Assembly: GCF_050313795.1 (NCBI RefSeq)
Contig: NZ_JBNPMC010000010.1
Location: forward strand, 28,181 to 92,180
Direction: 5' to 3'
DNA: 64,000 nt
Source of the DNA: CAMBRQ01 sp945870325
GTDB lineage: Bacteria > Bacillota > Clostridia > Lachnospirales > Lachnospiraceae
Shown here: positions 15,518 through 23,099 of the stretch, in pieces
How positions within the stretch are numbered: the first letter of the stretch is position 1
How the letters are laid out: the number at the start of each line of letters is the position of its first letter
Made by a program: the position numbers and the translations under genes
Notes under the pieces: generated by a model
Seen by the model: only the letters and a program-made list of their open reading frames with translations
Databases searched by the model: none
Told to the model about the DNA's origin: nothing

Positions 15518-16633
15518 TTAATTTTTATTTTTTATTCCTCTTTTTCTTGGCTCTTTGGCATAAGATGTTGTTCCTCTTATAATGAGTTTCGGCTCATATT
15601 CTACATGATATGTGCTGATTGGCTCGATCTCAGAATATGGTGTATGGTGGGACGCTATTTTCTTCATAATAATGTCACATGCATCTCTGCCTTTAAAGAT
15701 GACAAAGTGCTCTATCGTCGTAAGATCCACCTTGTGCATCCGAGCAAATAAGGTGTTGTCGCATCCCATAACGGACATCTCTGACGGCACTTTAATCTTT
15801 GCTTCATGAAGTGCATCCAGAATGCCGAATGCGATCATATCATTCAAGCCTACAATTGCGGTGATATTTTTCTCTTCCTGCAATAATTCACGCGTCAGGT
15901 CGTATCCGATCTTATATTCGGAATCTATATTGGCAATATCCAGATCTATCTCTTCTTTCGCCGCCTTAATCACTACCTGATCTTTCATCCCTACTTTTTC
16001 ATACTCTTTTAAGAAGCCTTCCACTCTCTTAGAACGCTGCTTCTGGCGTGCAGTAAGAGGCGGTGCTATATATGCCACTTTACGGTGACCCAGTTCCAGT
16101 AGATGGCGCGCCATGATCCTGCCGAGTTTGGAATTATCCAATTCCACCGCGTCTACATCCATCTTCTCATTCTGGTTATTAATAATCGCCACCGGTATCT
16201 TCTGCGACAGTTCCTGCACCAGATCCATAAAGCAGTGGCTGGGATTGCAGGTATAGATAATGCCCAGAGGTTTCAGTTCCCACATCATCTTGAGATAGCG
16301 CTCCTCCATCTTCAAGTCCCTTTGCGTATTGCAGACGAACAGACCGAAGCCTTGCTCCTTGGCGCGGGATTCAATTCCCTGCAGCAGCATGACATAATAT
16401 GGATTCGTCAGGTTCGAGCAGAACACTACCAATAGTTTCTCTTTTTTCGAGCCTTTCCTGGTCTTGCGCCTGGGCGGAACGTAGCCTAAATCTTTCGCTG
16501 CTTTTTCCACTTTCTCTATGGTATCTTTGGAAAAGGAGACGTTGTACTTCTTATTCAGGATCATGGAGACAGTTGATTGGGAGACACCGGCTGCTCTCGC
16601 AATATCTGTAGATGTAATTTTCTTCTTTTTCAT
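15518..16633 (-). CDS. LacI-family transcriptional regulator
   Basis: A 371-residue regulator with an N-terminal LacI HTH (TSTDIARAAGVSQSTVSMIL, then the hinge KDLGYVPPRR) and a periplasmic-binding-protein-like effector domain (LLVVFCSNLTNPYYVMLL, VGLNDMIAFGILDALHE, VMGCDN). It is unlinked in transcription from, but adjacent to, the pentose phosphate operon, whose leader bears a matching operator. Effector unknown; a sugar phosphate or pentose is plausible. The 3' flank (15294-15517) is very A+T-rich with no other gene. Confidence 0.9.
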   Translation of the reverse strand: MKKKKITSTDIARAAGVSQSTVSMILNKKYNVSFSKDTIEKVEKAAKDLGYVPPRRKTRKGSKKEKLLVVFCSNLTNPYYVMLLQGIESRAKEQGFGLFVCNTQRDLKMEERYLKMMWELKPLGIIYTCNPSHCFMDLVQELSQKIPVAIINNQNEKMDVDAVELDNSKLGRIMARHLLELGHRKVAYIAPPLTARQKQRSKRVEGFLKEYEKVGMKDQVVIKAAKEEIDLDIANIDSEYKIGYDLTRELLQEEKNITAIVGLNDMIAFGILDALHEAKIKVPSEMSVMGCDNTLFARMHKVDLTTIEHFVIFKGRDACDIIMKKIASHHTPYSEIEPISTYHVEYEPKLIIRGTTSYAKEPRKRGIKNKN

Positions 16634-16647
16634 TTTATATTTACCTC

Positions 16648-16731
16648 AATTGGGGACAGGGCAAATTCAAAAAGGGACACGGCTATTTCAATTGGGGACG
16701 GGGGAAATTGCAAAAACCCCCGTCCCCAATT
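16648..16731. repeat. REP-like composite palindrome, copy 1
   Basis: A two-part repeat. One part is a hairpin with GGGGACGGGGG and CCCCCGTCCCC arms at 16691-16730. The other is a degenerate arm (GGGGACAGGGCAAATTC, then AAAGGGACAC) at 16652-16680. The same layout recurs inverted at 35319-35402 and partly at 36788-36823. It lies between the LacI gene and recR and ends exactly at the recR stop codon. Confidence 0.8.
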
Positions 16732-17327
16732 TATAACTGTGTACGACCTTCGAGCGCCCGAAGCAATGTTACTTCATCTATATACTCCAGATCCCCTCCC
16801 ACAGGAACTCCGCTGGCAATTCTGCTGACTTTAATTCCCGTAGGCTTAATCAATTTGCTGATATACATTGCAGTGGTCTCTCCCTCGAGACTTGAGTTGG
16901 TCGCAATGATCACTTCATCCACATCTCCTTGCAGACGTTCGATCAACTCCTTTAGCTTAATGTCTTCCGGTCCGATGCCAAGCATCGGGGAGATCGCCCC
17001 GTGGAGTACGTGGTATACACCACCATATTTCCCGGTCTTCTCGTATGCTGCCAAGTCTCTCGTATTCTCTACCACCATGATGGTCTTGTGATCCCGGTTC
17101 TCATTTCTGCAGATCGGGCACAGTTCCTGGTCCGTAAGGGTATAGCATTCGGAGCAATATCTAACATTCTCTTTGGCTTCTACCATCGTATTAGCAAGCC
17201 TTTTTACATCCTCCAAAGGCATATGTATCAAGTGAAAAGCCAGCCTTGCCGCTGACTTTGATCCTATGCCCGGGAGGCATGATAATTCTTCAATTAATCT
17301 GCTTATCTGGTTACTGTAGTAATCCAT
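16731..17327 (-). CDS. recR: Recombination mediator RecR
   Basis: A 198-residue RecR: N-terminal HhH (LSCLPGIGSKSAARLAFHL), C4 zinc finger (YCSECYTLTDQELCPIC), Toprim domain (TIMVVENTRDLAAYEK and IATNSSLEGETTAMYI) and the C-terminal Walker-like GVPVGGDLEYIDE. It acts with RecO (and RecF) to load RecA at gaps. Gene order dnaX-ybaB-recR is the classic bacterial arrangement. The stop codon is supplied at the edge of a REP-like palindrome. Confidence 0.97.
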   Translation of the reverse strand: MDYYSNQISRLIEELSCLPGIGSKSAARLAFHLIHMPLEDVKRLANTMVEAKENVRYCSECYTLTDQELCPICRNENRDHKTIMVVENTRDLAAYEKTGKYGGVYHVLHGAISPMLGIGPEDIKLKELIERLQGDVDEVIIATNSSLEGETTAMYISKLIKPTGIKVSRIASGVPVGGDLEYIDEVTLLRALEGRTQL

Positions 17328-17343
17328 GTATCTTAACTCCCTG

Positions 17344-17697
17344 TTAGAATAATCCAGGCATCTGGCCGCCCATTCCGCCTGTGAATTTGGACATTGCGGA
17401 CGCGGATGCTTCGTCTACTTTGCCAAGCGCCTCATTGACGGCTGCCACGATCAGGTCTTCTAACATCTCAACATCATCCGGATCTACTACTTCTTCATCC
17501 AGCTTCACTTTCAGCAACTGCTTCGTTCCGGAGACCGTCACTTCTACCGCGCCGCCGCCTGCAGTTGCGCTGAACTCCTTCGTCTCCATCTCTTTTGCCT
17601 GTTCTTCCATCTGACGCTGCATCTTCTGCGCCTGTTTCATCAGATTCGCCATATTTCCCGGCATTCCTCCGCCTGGGAATCCACCTCTTTTTGCCAT
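17344..17697 (-). CDS. YbaB/EbfC family nucleoid-associated protein
   Basis: A 117-residue protein of the YbaB/EbfC family: Gly/Met/Gln-rich ends (GGFPGGGMPGNMANLMKQ at the start, GGMGGQMPGLF at the end), a long helix KMQRQMEEQAKEMETKEF, and the core AGGGAVEVTVSGTKQLLKV. It forms tweezer-like dimers that bind DNA. It lies between dnaX and recR with short gaps, as in most bacteria. Confidence 0.96.
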   Translation of the reverse strand: MAKRGGFPGGGMPGNMANLMKQAQKMQRQMEEQAKEMETKEFSATAGGGAVEVTVSGTKQLLKVKLDEEVVDPDDVEMLEDLIVAAVNEALGKVDEASASAMSKFTGGMGGQMPGLF

Positions 17698-17710
17698 AAT
17701 TCATATCCTC

Positions 17711-19288
17711 CTAATCTTCTACTGTTATCTCCATATGGATCAGATCTCCAAGATTCTCAAGATCTACAAAATTATCTTCAAATCTCCGGCCTTCTTCCAA
17801 CTGCCGGATCTCCGTCTCAACCTTCTTCCCAATCTTCTCTTCAATCAGGCTTTCAATCTCTGCTTTATGCTCCGCTGCCGCCACGAAACTTGCGCTCACC
17901 TCGTCCGGGAATACAATCAGCAGACGATTCCCTTCTCCGGCGCTGAGCCTCGCTTTCTTAAGATACGTTCTAAGAAGCGGAGAAGCGTTATTTGCAATCG
18001 ACCGAAAATCCTTCGCAACCGCTTTGACATCTTCATTCAGCGCTTTAGGAAGTTCCGGTTTTGGCTTCTTCTCCTTCTGCGGCTGATCTCCATTTACATA
18101 AACGATCTTTTCCCGCGCAGAGACTTCCGGAAGCCCTTCCTCTAATTGCTTCTCAATCGCACGAATGCGGTCAAGCAGCGCATCCTGGTTCGTATCCATC
18201 GCCGGCCTGCACAATTTGATCATGGTGACCTCCAGCAGAACCCGCTTCTGGGTTGCGTATTTTAGTTGATTGGTAAGGTCTGAGAAGATTCTAATATAAC
18301 GGATTAACGTGTCGTTGTCAATCATCTGCGCCTCTTCTTTTAACTGCGCAAGATTCTCTGACGACACATCCAATACATCTTCCATATTATCTGAACTTTT
18401 CACCAGCAGAAGATTCCGGAGATACCAGGTAAAATCCGACGCCATCTGGGACAACTCCCGCCCCTGCATCACCAGTTCTTCCACCGTCTCTATCACTCTA
18501 TGCACATCCATAGAGATCAATTCCCGAAGGAGCCGGCTGAACACTTCCGTATCCACGGCTCCCAGGACTTCTAACACATGATCGTAAGTCAGTCTCTCAC
18601 CGATATAGAACGCCACACACTGATCCAGAAGACTTAGGGAATCTCGCATGGAGCCGTCCGCCATCTTCGCAATATAGCGGACCGCCTTCTCCTCCACATC
18701 CCACTGTTCTTTTTCAATCAGTTCCCGAAGCCTTGCGGAAATGGTTTCGATCGAAATCCTCTTGAAATCATACCGCTGGCACCTGCTTAAGATGGTAATC
18801 GGAATCTTATGCGCTTCCGTCGTCGCCAGAATGAATATCACGTATTCCGGCGGCTCCTCCAGTGTCTTAAGCAGTGCATTGAACGCTCCTATGGAGAGCA
18901 TATGAACCTCATCTATGATATAGACTTTATATCGCCCTTCTGTGGGACGGTATGCCACTTCTTCCCGAATCTCACGGATATTATCCACACCGTTATTCGA
19001 TGCCGCATCAATCTCGATCACATTCATGGACGCACCAGATGCAATCGCCTTACACATGGCACACTCGCCGCATGGACTTCCATCTACCGGATGTTCACAA
19101 TTCACTGCTTTTGCAAATATCTTCGCCACGGTGGTCTTCCCCGTCCCCCGCGTTCCGCAGAACAGATAGGCGTGACCGATACGCTCAGCCTTAATCTGGT
19201 TCTTTAACGTTTTTACAATGGCGTCCTGCCCTTTAACATCCTCGAATTCATCAGGACGGAACTTCCGGTATAATGCCGTATATGACAT
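17711..19288 (-). CDS. dnaX: DNA polymerase III subunit gamma/tau
   Basis: A 525-residue clamp-loader ATPase: ALYRKFRPDEFEDVKGQD, Walker A GTRGTGKTT, the four-Cys zinc module CEHPVDGSPCGECAMC, Walker B VYIIDEVHMLS, and sensor-1 ILATTEAHKIPITILSRC. Domain III and a short tau-like C-terminal part follow. It loads the sliding clamp and couples the replicative polymerase to the helicase. No obvious slippery frameshift site was noticed. It is the first gene of dnaX-ybaB-recR. Confidence 0.96.
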   Translation of the reverse strand: MSYTALYRKFRPDEFEDVKGQDAIVKTLKNQIKAERIGHAYLFCGTRGTGKTTVAKIFAKAVNCEHPVDGSPCGECAMCKAIASGASMNVIEIDAASNNGVDNIREIREEVAYRPTEGRYKVYIIDEVHMLSIGAFNALLKTLEEPPEYVIFILATTEAHKIPITILSRCQRYDFKRISIETISARLRELIEKEQWDVEEKAVRYIAKMADGSMRDSLSLLDQCVAFYIGERLTYDHVLEVLGAVDTEVFSRLLRELISMDVHRVIETVEELVMQGRELSQMASDFTWYLRNLLLVKSSDNMEDVLDVSSENLAQLKEEAQMIDNDTLIRYIRIFSDLTNQLKYATQKRVLLEVTMIKLCRPAMDTNQDALLDRIRAIEKQLEEGLPEVSAREKIVYVNGDQPQKEKKPKPELPKALNEDVKAVAKDFRSIANNASPLLRTYLKKARLSAGEGNRLLIVFPDEVSASFVAAAEHKAEIESLIEEKIGKKVETEIRQLEEGRRFEDNFVDLENLGDLIHMEITVED

Positions 19289-19315
19289 CTATTTACACTC
19301 CCTGTCTACTTCGTC

Positions 19316-20392
19316 TTATTTTACACCGAAACTGATACCTGTCAGTTCTGCTTCTTTGATAATATCAGACTTCGGATCTACGTATTTTAACTTGCCTGCT
19401 ACTTCAGCCAACGGAACACGTACAATATCGTTCTTCTTAACAGCCATCATCTTTCCAAAATCGCCATCCAAAATTGCCTCTGCGGCTGCTGCACCGAGTC
19501 TTGTGGAAAGTACACGGTCATATGGACACGGAGATCCGCCTCGCTGTGTATGTCCAGGAACTGTGATACGTACTTCCTGATCCGTCTTCTTCTGGATTCT
19601 CTCAGCCACTTCGTATGCTACGGATGGATATTTCTTCTTTGCTGCCTTCTCTTTCAGTTCTTTCTTAGAAAGTTTCGCATCTTCTTTGGAAATCGCACCT
19701 TCTGCAACCGCAATGATCGTGAATCTCTTTCCGGCTGCTTTTCTCTTATTGATTGCCTCTGCAACCACATTGATATCATATGGAATCTCAGGAAGCAGGA
19801 TGATATCAGCGCCGCCGGCAATACCTGCATGCAGGGTTACCCAGCCAACCTTATGTCCCATAACCTCAACGATGAATACACGGCTGTGGGATGTTGCTGT
19901 TGTGTGGATCTTGTCAATCGTATCCGTAGCAATATCAACCGCACTCTGGAATCCGAATGTCATATCCGTTCCCCACAGGTCGTTATCAATTGTCTTCGGA
20001 AGAGTGATCACATTCAAACCCTCTTCTCTTAACAGGTTCGCCGTCTTATGTGTACCGTTACCGCCAAGCACTACCAGGCAGTCCAGGTTCAACTTATGAT
20101 ACGTATGCTTCATCGCCTCAACCTTGTCCAGACCATTCTCATCCGGCACTCTCATCAACTTGAACGGCTGTCTGGAAGTTCCGAGGATTGTTCCTCCTAC
20201 CGTCAGGATTCCTGAGAAATCTCTGGAAGTCAGCATCTTGAAGTTCGAATAGATCAATCCCTTATATCCTTCCTGGAATCCGTAGATCTCTACATCATCT
20301 CTCTTAGAACAAATCCCCTTTACAACACCACGCATCGCTGCATTTAGTGCCTGACAGTCTCCTCCGCTTGTAAGCATTCCTATTCTTAACAT
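19316..20392 (-). CDS. pfkA: 6-phosphofructokinase, mixed-substrate type
   Basis: A 358-residue phosphofructokinase. The N-terminus LTSGGDCQALNAAMRG replaces the usual GGDAPGMN. The key phosphoryl-donor positions are mixed: GGNGT has the Gly typical of ATP enzymes, whereas PKTIDND has the Lys typical of pyrophosphate enzymes. This combination marks the group III (mixed-substrate) subfamily, so donor choice (ATP or PPi) cannot be assigned from sequence. The family step is fructose 6-phosphate to fructose 1,6-bisphosphate. Its own promoter lies at 20474-20502. Confidence 0.93.
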   Translation of the reverse strand: MLRIGMLTSGGDCQALNAAMRGVVKGICSKRDDVEIYGFQEGYKGLIYSNFKMLTSRDFSGILTVGGTILGTSRQPFKLMRVPDENGLDKVEAMKHTYHKLNLDCLVVLGGNGTHKTANLLREEGLNVITLPKTIDNDLWGTDMTFGFQSAVDIATDTIDKIHTTATSHSRVFIVEVMGHKVGWVTLHAGIAGGADIILLPEIPYDINVVAEAINKRKAAGKRFTIIAVAEGAISKEDAKLSKKELKEKAAKKKYPSVAYEVAERIQKKTDQEVRITVPGHTQRGGSPCPYDRVLSTRLGAAAAEAILDGDFGKMMAVKKNDIVRVPLAEVAGKLKYVDPKSDIIKEAELTGISFGVK

Positions 20393-20473
20393 ACGCTACT
20401 CCTTTCTTTTTCACATCTTTTTCGTACATTATGATTGGGTGTGATGTCTTTTGGCAACACACAATATAATGAA

Positions 20474-20502
20474 ATTATACCCCATTTTTTATTATCATAC
20501 AA
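20474..20502 (-). promoter_or_regulatory. pfkA promoter
   Basis: TTGTAT (20497-20502) and TATAAT (20474-20479) with a 17-base spacer on the minus strand, about 80 bases before the pfkA start. Confidence 0.65.
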
Positions 20503-20548
20503 TAGTTTGGGGTGGGGGAATTTGAAATGCTGGAATTCGGTTGCTGGT

Positions 20549-20740
20549 CAGTGGACGCAGTTCTGAGATCCGGCATATACCACGCAAACGGTGCAACATT
20601 CCGGTGAACTAACTACTAACTACGACTAAGACGTTCAGGAAAGCCTTCACGTCTAAGTCTTCGTAAGTAGTGGATTTCACCTCCATTAAAAGCGCGCCTG
20701 AATTGTTTGCTTAGATATATGCCGGATCTCAGAACTGCTG
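20549..20740 (+). ncRNA. 192-nt structured repeat, copy 1
   Basis: A 192-base element found again, inverted, at 22876-23067. Its ends form a perfect 23-base-pair terminal stem (from GCAGTTCTGAGATCCGG on the left). A second long hairpin inside pairs GACTAAGACGT with ACGTCTAAGTC. Conserved single-stranded-looking blocks include GGTGAACTAAC, GGATTTCACCTCCATTAA and CTGAATTGTTTGCTTAG. The two copies differ in the stem sequences but keep pairing, which argues for a functional RNA (or structured DNA) rather than a simple MITE. It lies between pfkA and map; outer flanks extend the stem imperfectly to 20543-20757. Confidence 0.75.
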
Positions 20741-20856
20741 TGTGCACTAGTCAGCGACTGAATCCCACCCTAACGAAATCCCCCGAAAATAGTCCCACTT
20801 GACAGGGGTGTTATAATGAAGATTGAAGGTATTAACATAGAAAGCAGGTAAATGTT

Positions 20857-21666
20857 GTGGATAAGTTAGATATAAGATTGTGGTCTTTGGCGGCGAAGGG
20901 GCAGATTGTTCCTGACCGTTCCTTATTGAAGACACTGGAGCAGATTGAAGCTATTAAGAAAAGTGCCGCGCTGAACACCGCGGTTTTGGATCATGTGGCT
21001 GCTCATATTCATGCAGGTATGAGTACGGCTGAGATTGACCGTTTGGTTTATGATTTTACAACGGAGCATGGCGGGATTCCGGCGCCGCTTAATTATGAAG
21101 GATTCCCGAAGAGTGTATGTACTTCTATTAACAATGTAATCTGTCATGGAATCCCGGATGAGAACGAGATTCTGGAAGAGGGGGATATCATTAACGTCGA
21201 TGTGTCGACCATTTTGGACGGATATTTCTCTGATGCTTCCCGTATGTTTACCATTGGGGACATCTCTCCTGAGGCAGAGAAGATTGTACGGGTCACTAAG
21301 GAGTGTGTGGAACTCGGGCTGAAAGCCGCAAAACCTTGGGGACACCTTGGAGATATCGCCTATGCGATCAATTCCCATGCCCAGGCAAATGGCTATTCTG
21401 TCGTAGAAGAAATCGGCGGTCACGGAATCGGTCTTGAGTTCCATGAGGAGCCTTTCGTCAGTTATGTAACACCAAAGGGCAGCGAGATGGTTCTGGTTCC
21501 GGGGATGATGTTCACCATCGAGCCGATGATCAACGAAGGAAGCCCAGACTTCTTCATAGACGAAGACAACGGCTGGACCGTATATACCATCGACGACGGT
21601 CTCTCTGCTCAGATTGAATATATGGTACTGATTACCGAGACAGGCGTAGAAGTTCTAACCAGATAA
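20857..21666 (+). CDS. map: Type I methionine aminopeptidase
   Basis: A 269-residue methionine aminopeptidase with a GTG start at 20857. Metal and active-site residues are visible: H in NNVICHGIPDE, D in INVDVSTILDGYFSDASR (both Asp ligands), H in GGHGIGLEFHEEP, E in MFTIEPMINEG, and E in SAQIEYMVLIT. It removes the N-terminal Met of nascent proteins. The protein starts with about 25 extra residues before the catalytic domain. An extended -10 (TGTTATAAT) precedes it near 20815. It is one of few plus-strand genes in the core region and converges on the next gene at a shared terminator. Confidence 0.93.
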   Translation: MDKLDIRLWSLAAKGQIVPDRSLLKTLEQIEAIKKSAALNTAVLDHVAAHIHAGMSTAEIDRLVYDFTTEHGGIPAPLNYEGFPKSVCTSINNVICHGIPDENEILEEGDIINVDVSTILDGYFSDASRMFTIGDISPEAEKIVRVTKECVELGLKAAKPWGHLGDIAYAINSHAQANGYSVVEEIGGHGIGLEFHEEPFVSYVTPKGSEMVLVPGMMFTIEPMINEGSPDFFIDEDNGWTVYTIDDGLSAQIEYMVLITETGVEVLTR

Positions 21667-21683
21667 TTGTCCGCCAAATGTAT

Positions 21684-21736
21684 AAAATACAGGAGGGAGC
21701 ATCATCCGAACGAATAAAGTTCCCTCCTGTATTTTG
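21684..21736. terminator. Bidirectional terminator between convergent genes
   Basis: ACAGGAGGGA (21689-21698) pairs with TCCCTCCTGT (21721-21730), flanked by an A-run and a T-run, ending both map (plus) and the GPP34-like gene (minus). Confidence 0.8.
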
Positions 21737-21737
21737 T

Positions 21738-22061
21738 CTATATAGATTCCCCTATCGCCGTTTTCAACTGGTTGATTCTTCTGCTGGTCGATACCAGATA
21801 GTCACTCATCAGTTTATTGATCGTGCGTGGTTTTTCATTCAAATATTCGTACAGCGATATCATACATCCAAATTCACCCGGCAACGCTTTCCGTACGGCA
21901 ATCTTCTTTCTCTCCATTGTAATAATGCCATTTAACAGAAGATCCATAACTCCCGCCGCCACGCGCCCGGCATTCGACTCGTCTTTACGCATGACCGGCA
22001 TGTTTCCATTCACATCCGTTGCTAACACAAAATATTCCTGTGCAATTAACTTTCTATCCAT
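21738..22061 (-). CDS. GPP34-like protein
   Basis: A 107-residue protein starting MDRKLIAQEYFVLATD at an ATG with TGGAGGAAT upstream. The segment NAGRVAAGVMDLLLNGIITM matches the GPP34/GOLPH3-like pattern of short alpha-helical bacterial proteins; the assignment is from this pattern only. It lies just after the XRE regulator gene (28 bases) and is probably co-transcribed. Function in bacteria is unknown. Confidence 0.6.
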   Translation of the reverse strand: MDRKLIAQEYFVLATDVNGNMPVMRKDESNAGRVAAGVMDLLLNGIITMERKKIAVRKALPGEFGCMISLYEYLNEKPRTINKLMSDYLVSTSRRINQLKTAIGESI

Positions 22062-22089
22062 ATTCCTCCATCCGCTCAGATTACCATTC

Positions 22090-22668
22090 TCAAAAGCCCA
22101 GAATCCACATAAATACAATCGAAACAATCAAGGTGATTACGCCTGCGGCAGCAGCCATGAATATCGTCTGATATAGCCGTTTCCCTTCTTCCCTGGCTTT
22201 CTCGATCTCATCCAGATTCGTACCTTCCATGAATGCAAGGATTTCCCTGTAGGTCTGGATATCGTACCTTTTCTTCGCCTTCTCAACCAATCCAGCCGTA
22301 TACATGGCCACACCGAAAATAACAAGCCAAATCCCAACCCCTACATAAGATAAAAAGTGTACCAATGGAACCGGCGTAAGCATCGTTGCCAGCAGCATTA
22401 CCGTAAAAATCCAACTCAAATGCCCGAATCCCTCCTGGTCTTCTTTGTTAATCTGTTCTTTCATCATCTTCACATCTCCTTTAATTAATTGATCTAAAGA
22501 GACGTCAAAAACTTCACTAAGCAAAACAAGACTCTTTACATCAGGATAACTTTTATCATTTTCCCAGTTAGAGATCGTCTGCCTGGACACATATACCTTC
22601 TCAGCCAAAACGTCTTGGGACAATGATCTTTCTTTTCGATACCTCTTAATCTGTTTCCCTAGTTCCAT
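22090..22668 (-). CDS. XRE-family regulator with membrane C-terminus
   Basis: A 192-residue protein: a Cro/C1 HTH (LAEKVYVSRQTISNWEND, residues 20-37), linker SLDQLIKGD, then three predicted transmembrane helices (WIFTVMLLATMLTPV, YVGVGIWLVIFGVAMYTAG and TIFMAAAAGVITLIVSIVFM). Such membrane-tethered XRE proteins are common in Firmicutes and regulate nearby genes in response to unknown signals. The partner gene is the GPP34-like protein downstream. Confidence 0.85.
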   Translation of the reverse strand: MELGKQIKRYRKERSLSQDVLAEKVYVSRQTISNWENDKSYPDVKSLVLLSEVFDVSLDQLIKGDVKMMKEQINKEDQEGFGHLSWIFTVMLLATMLTPVPLVHFLSYVGVGIWLVIFGVAMYTAGLVEKAKKRYDIQTYREILAFMEGTNLDEIEKAREEGKRLYQTIFMAAAAGVITLIVSIVFMWILGF

Positions 22669-22875
22669 CTCTTCTGTCTCCTCAAAAAAATCTTAATTAA
22701 AAAAAGATAATCCGTCTATCAAATGGATTTTACATCCACGGTTTATCGCCCTTTTTCGTTGTCAAAAGTCTTTGACATGCCCAAAAAAGTCAACTCCGCT
22801 ATATTATACCATCACACACCGCAAGAGCGCTCTCCATTCTCCCCACAGTTACTATCCTGAATTTCATCCAGTAAC

Positions 22876-23067
22876 CAGCAGGTCCAAGAAAAAGCATATC
22901 CCTAAGCAAACAATTCAGGGGCGTCCTTAATGGAGGTGAAATCCACTGCTTACGAAGACTTAGGCACGAAAGCATTCTTGAGTGCCTTAGTCACAGTTAA
23001 CCGTTAGTTCACCGAAGTGTTGCCCCGTTTACGTGGGATATGCTTTTTCTTGGACCTGCGTCCACTG
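22876..23067 (-). ncRNA. 192-nt structured repeat, copy 2
   Basis: Inverted second copy of the 192-base element at 20549-20740, identical in length. On the minus strand it starts CAGTGGACGCAG, has a perfect 25-base-pair terminal stem whose sequence (GCAGGTCCAAGAAAAAGC) is unlike copy 1, and an inner hairpin pairing GACTAAGGCAC with GTGCCTAAGTC, a compensatory change from copy 1. Conserved blocks GGTGAACTAAC, GGATTTCACCTCCATTAA and CTGAATTGTTTGCTTAG are shared. It lies between the XRE gene and the GH13 gene. Confidence 0.75.
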
Positions 23068-23099
23068 TATAAATTTTTGATATAACCCCAAAAGAATTC

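Noticed and set aside
20549..23067. Reading the 192-nt repeats as an IS or MITE
   Set aside because: No frame, no clear target duplications, and terminal stems that differ between copies while pairing.
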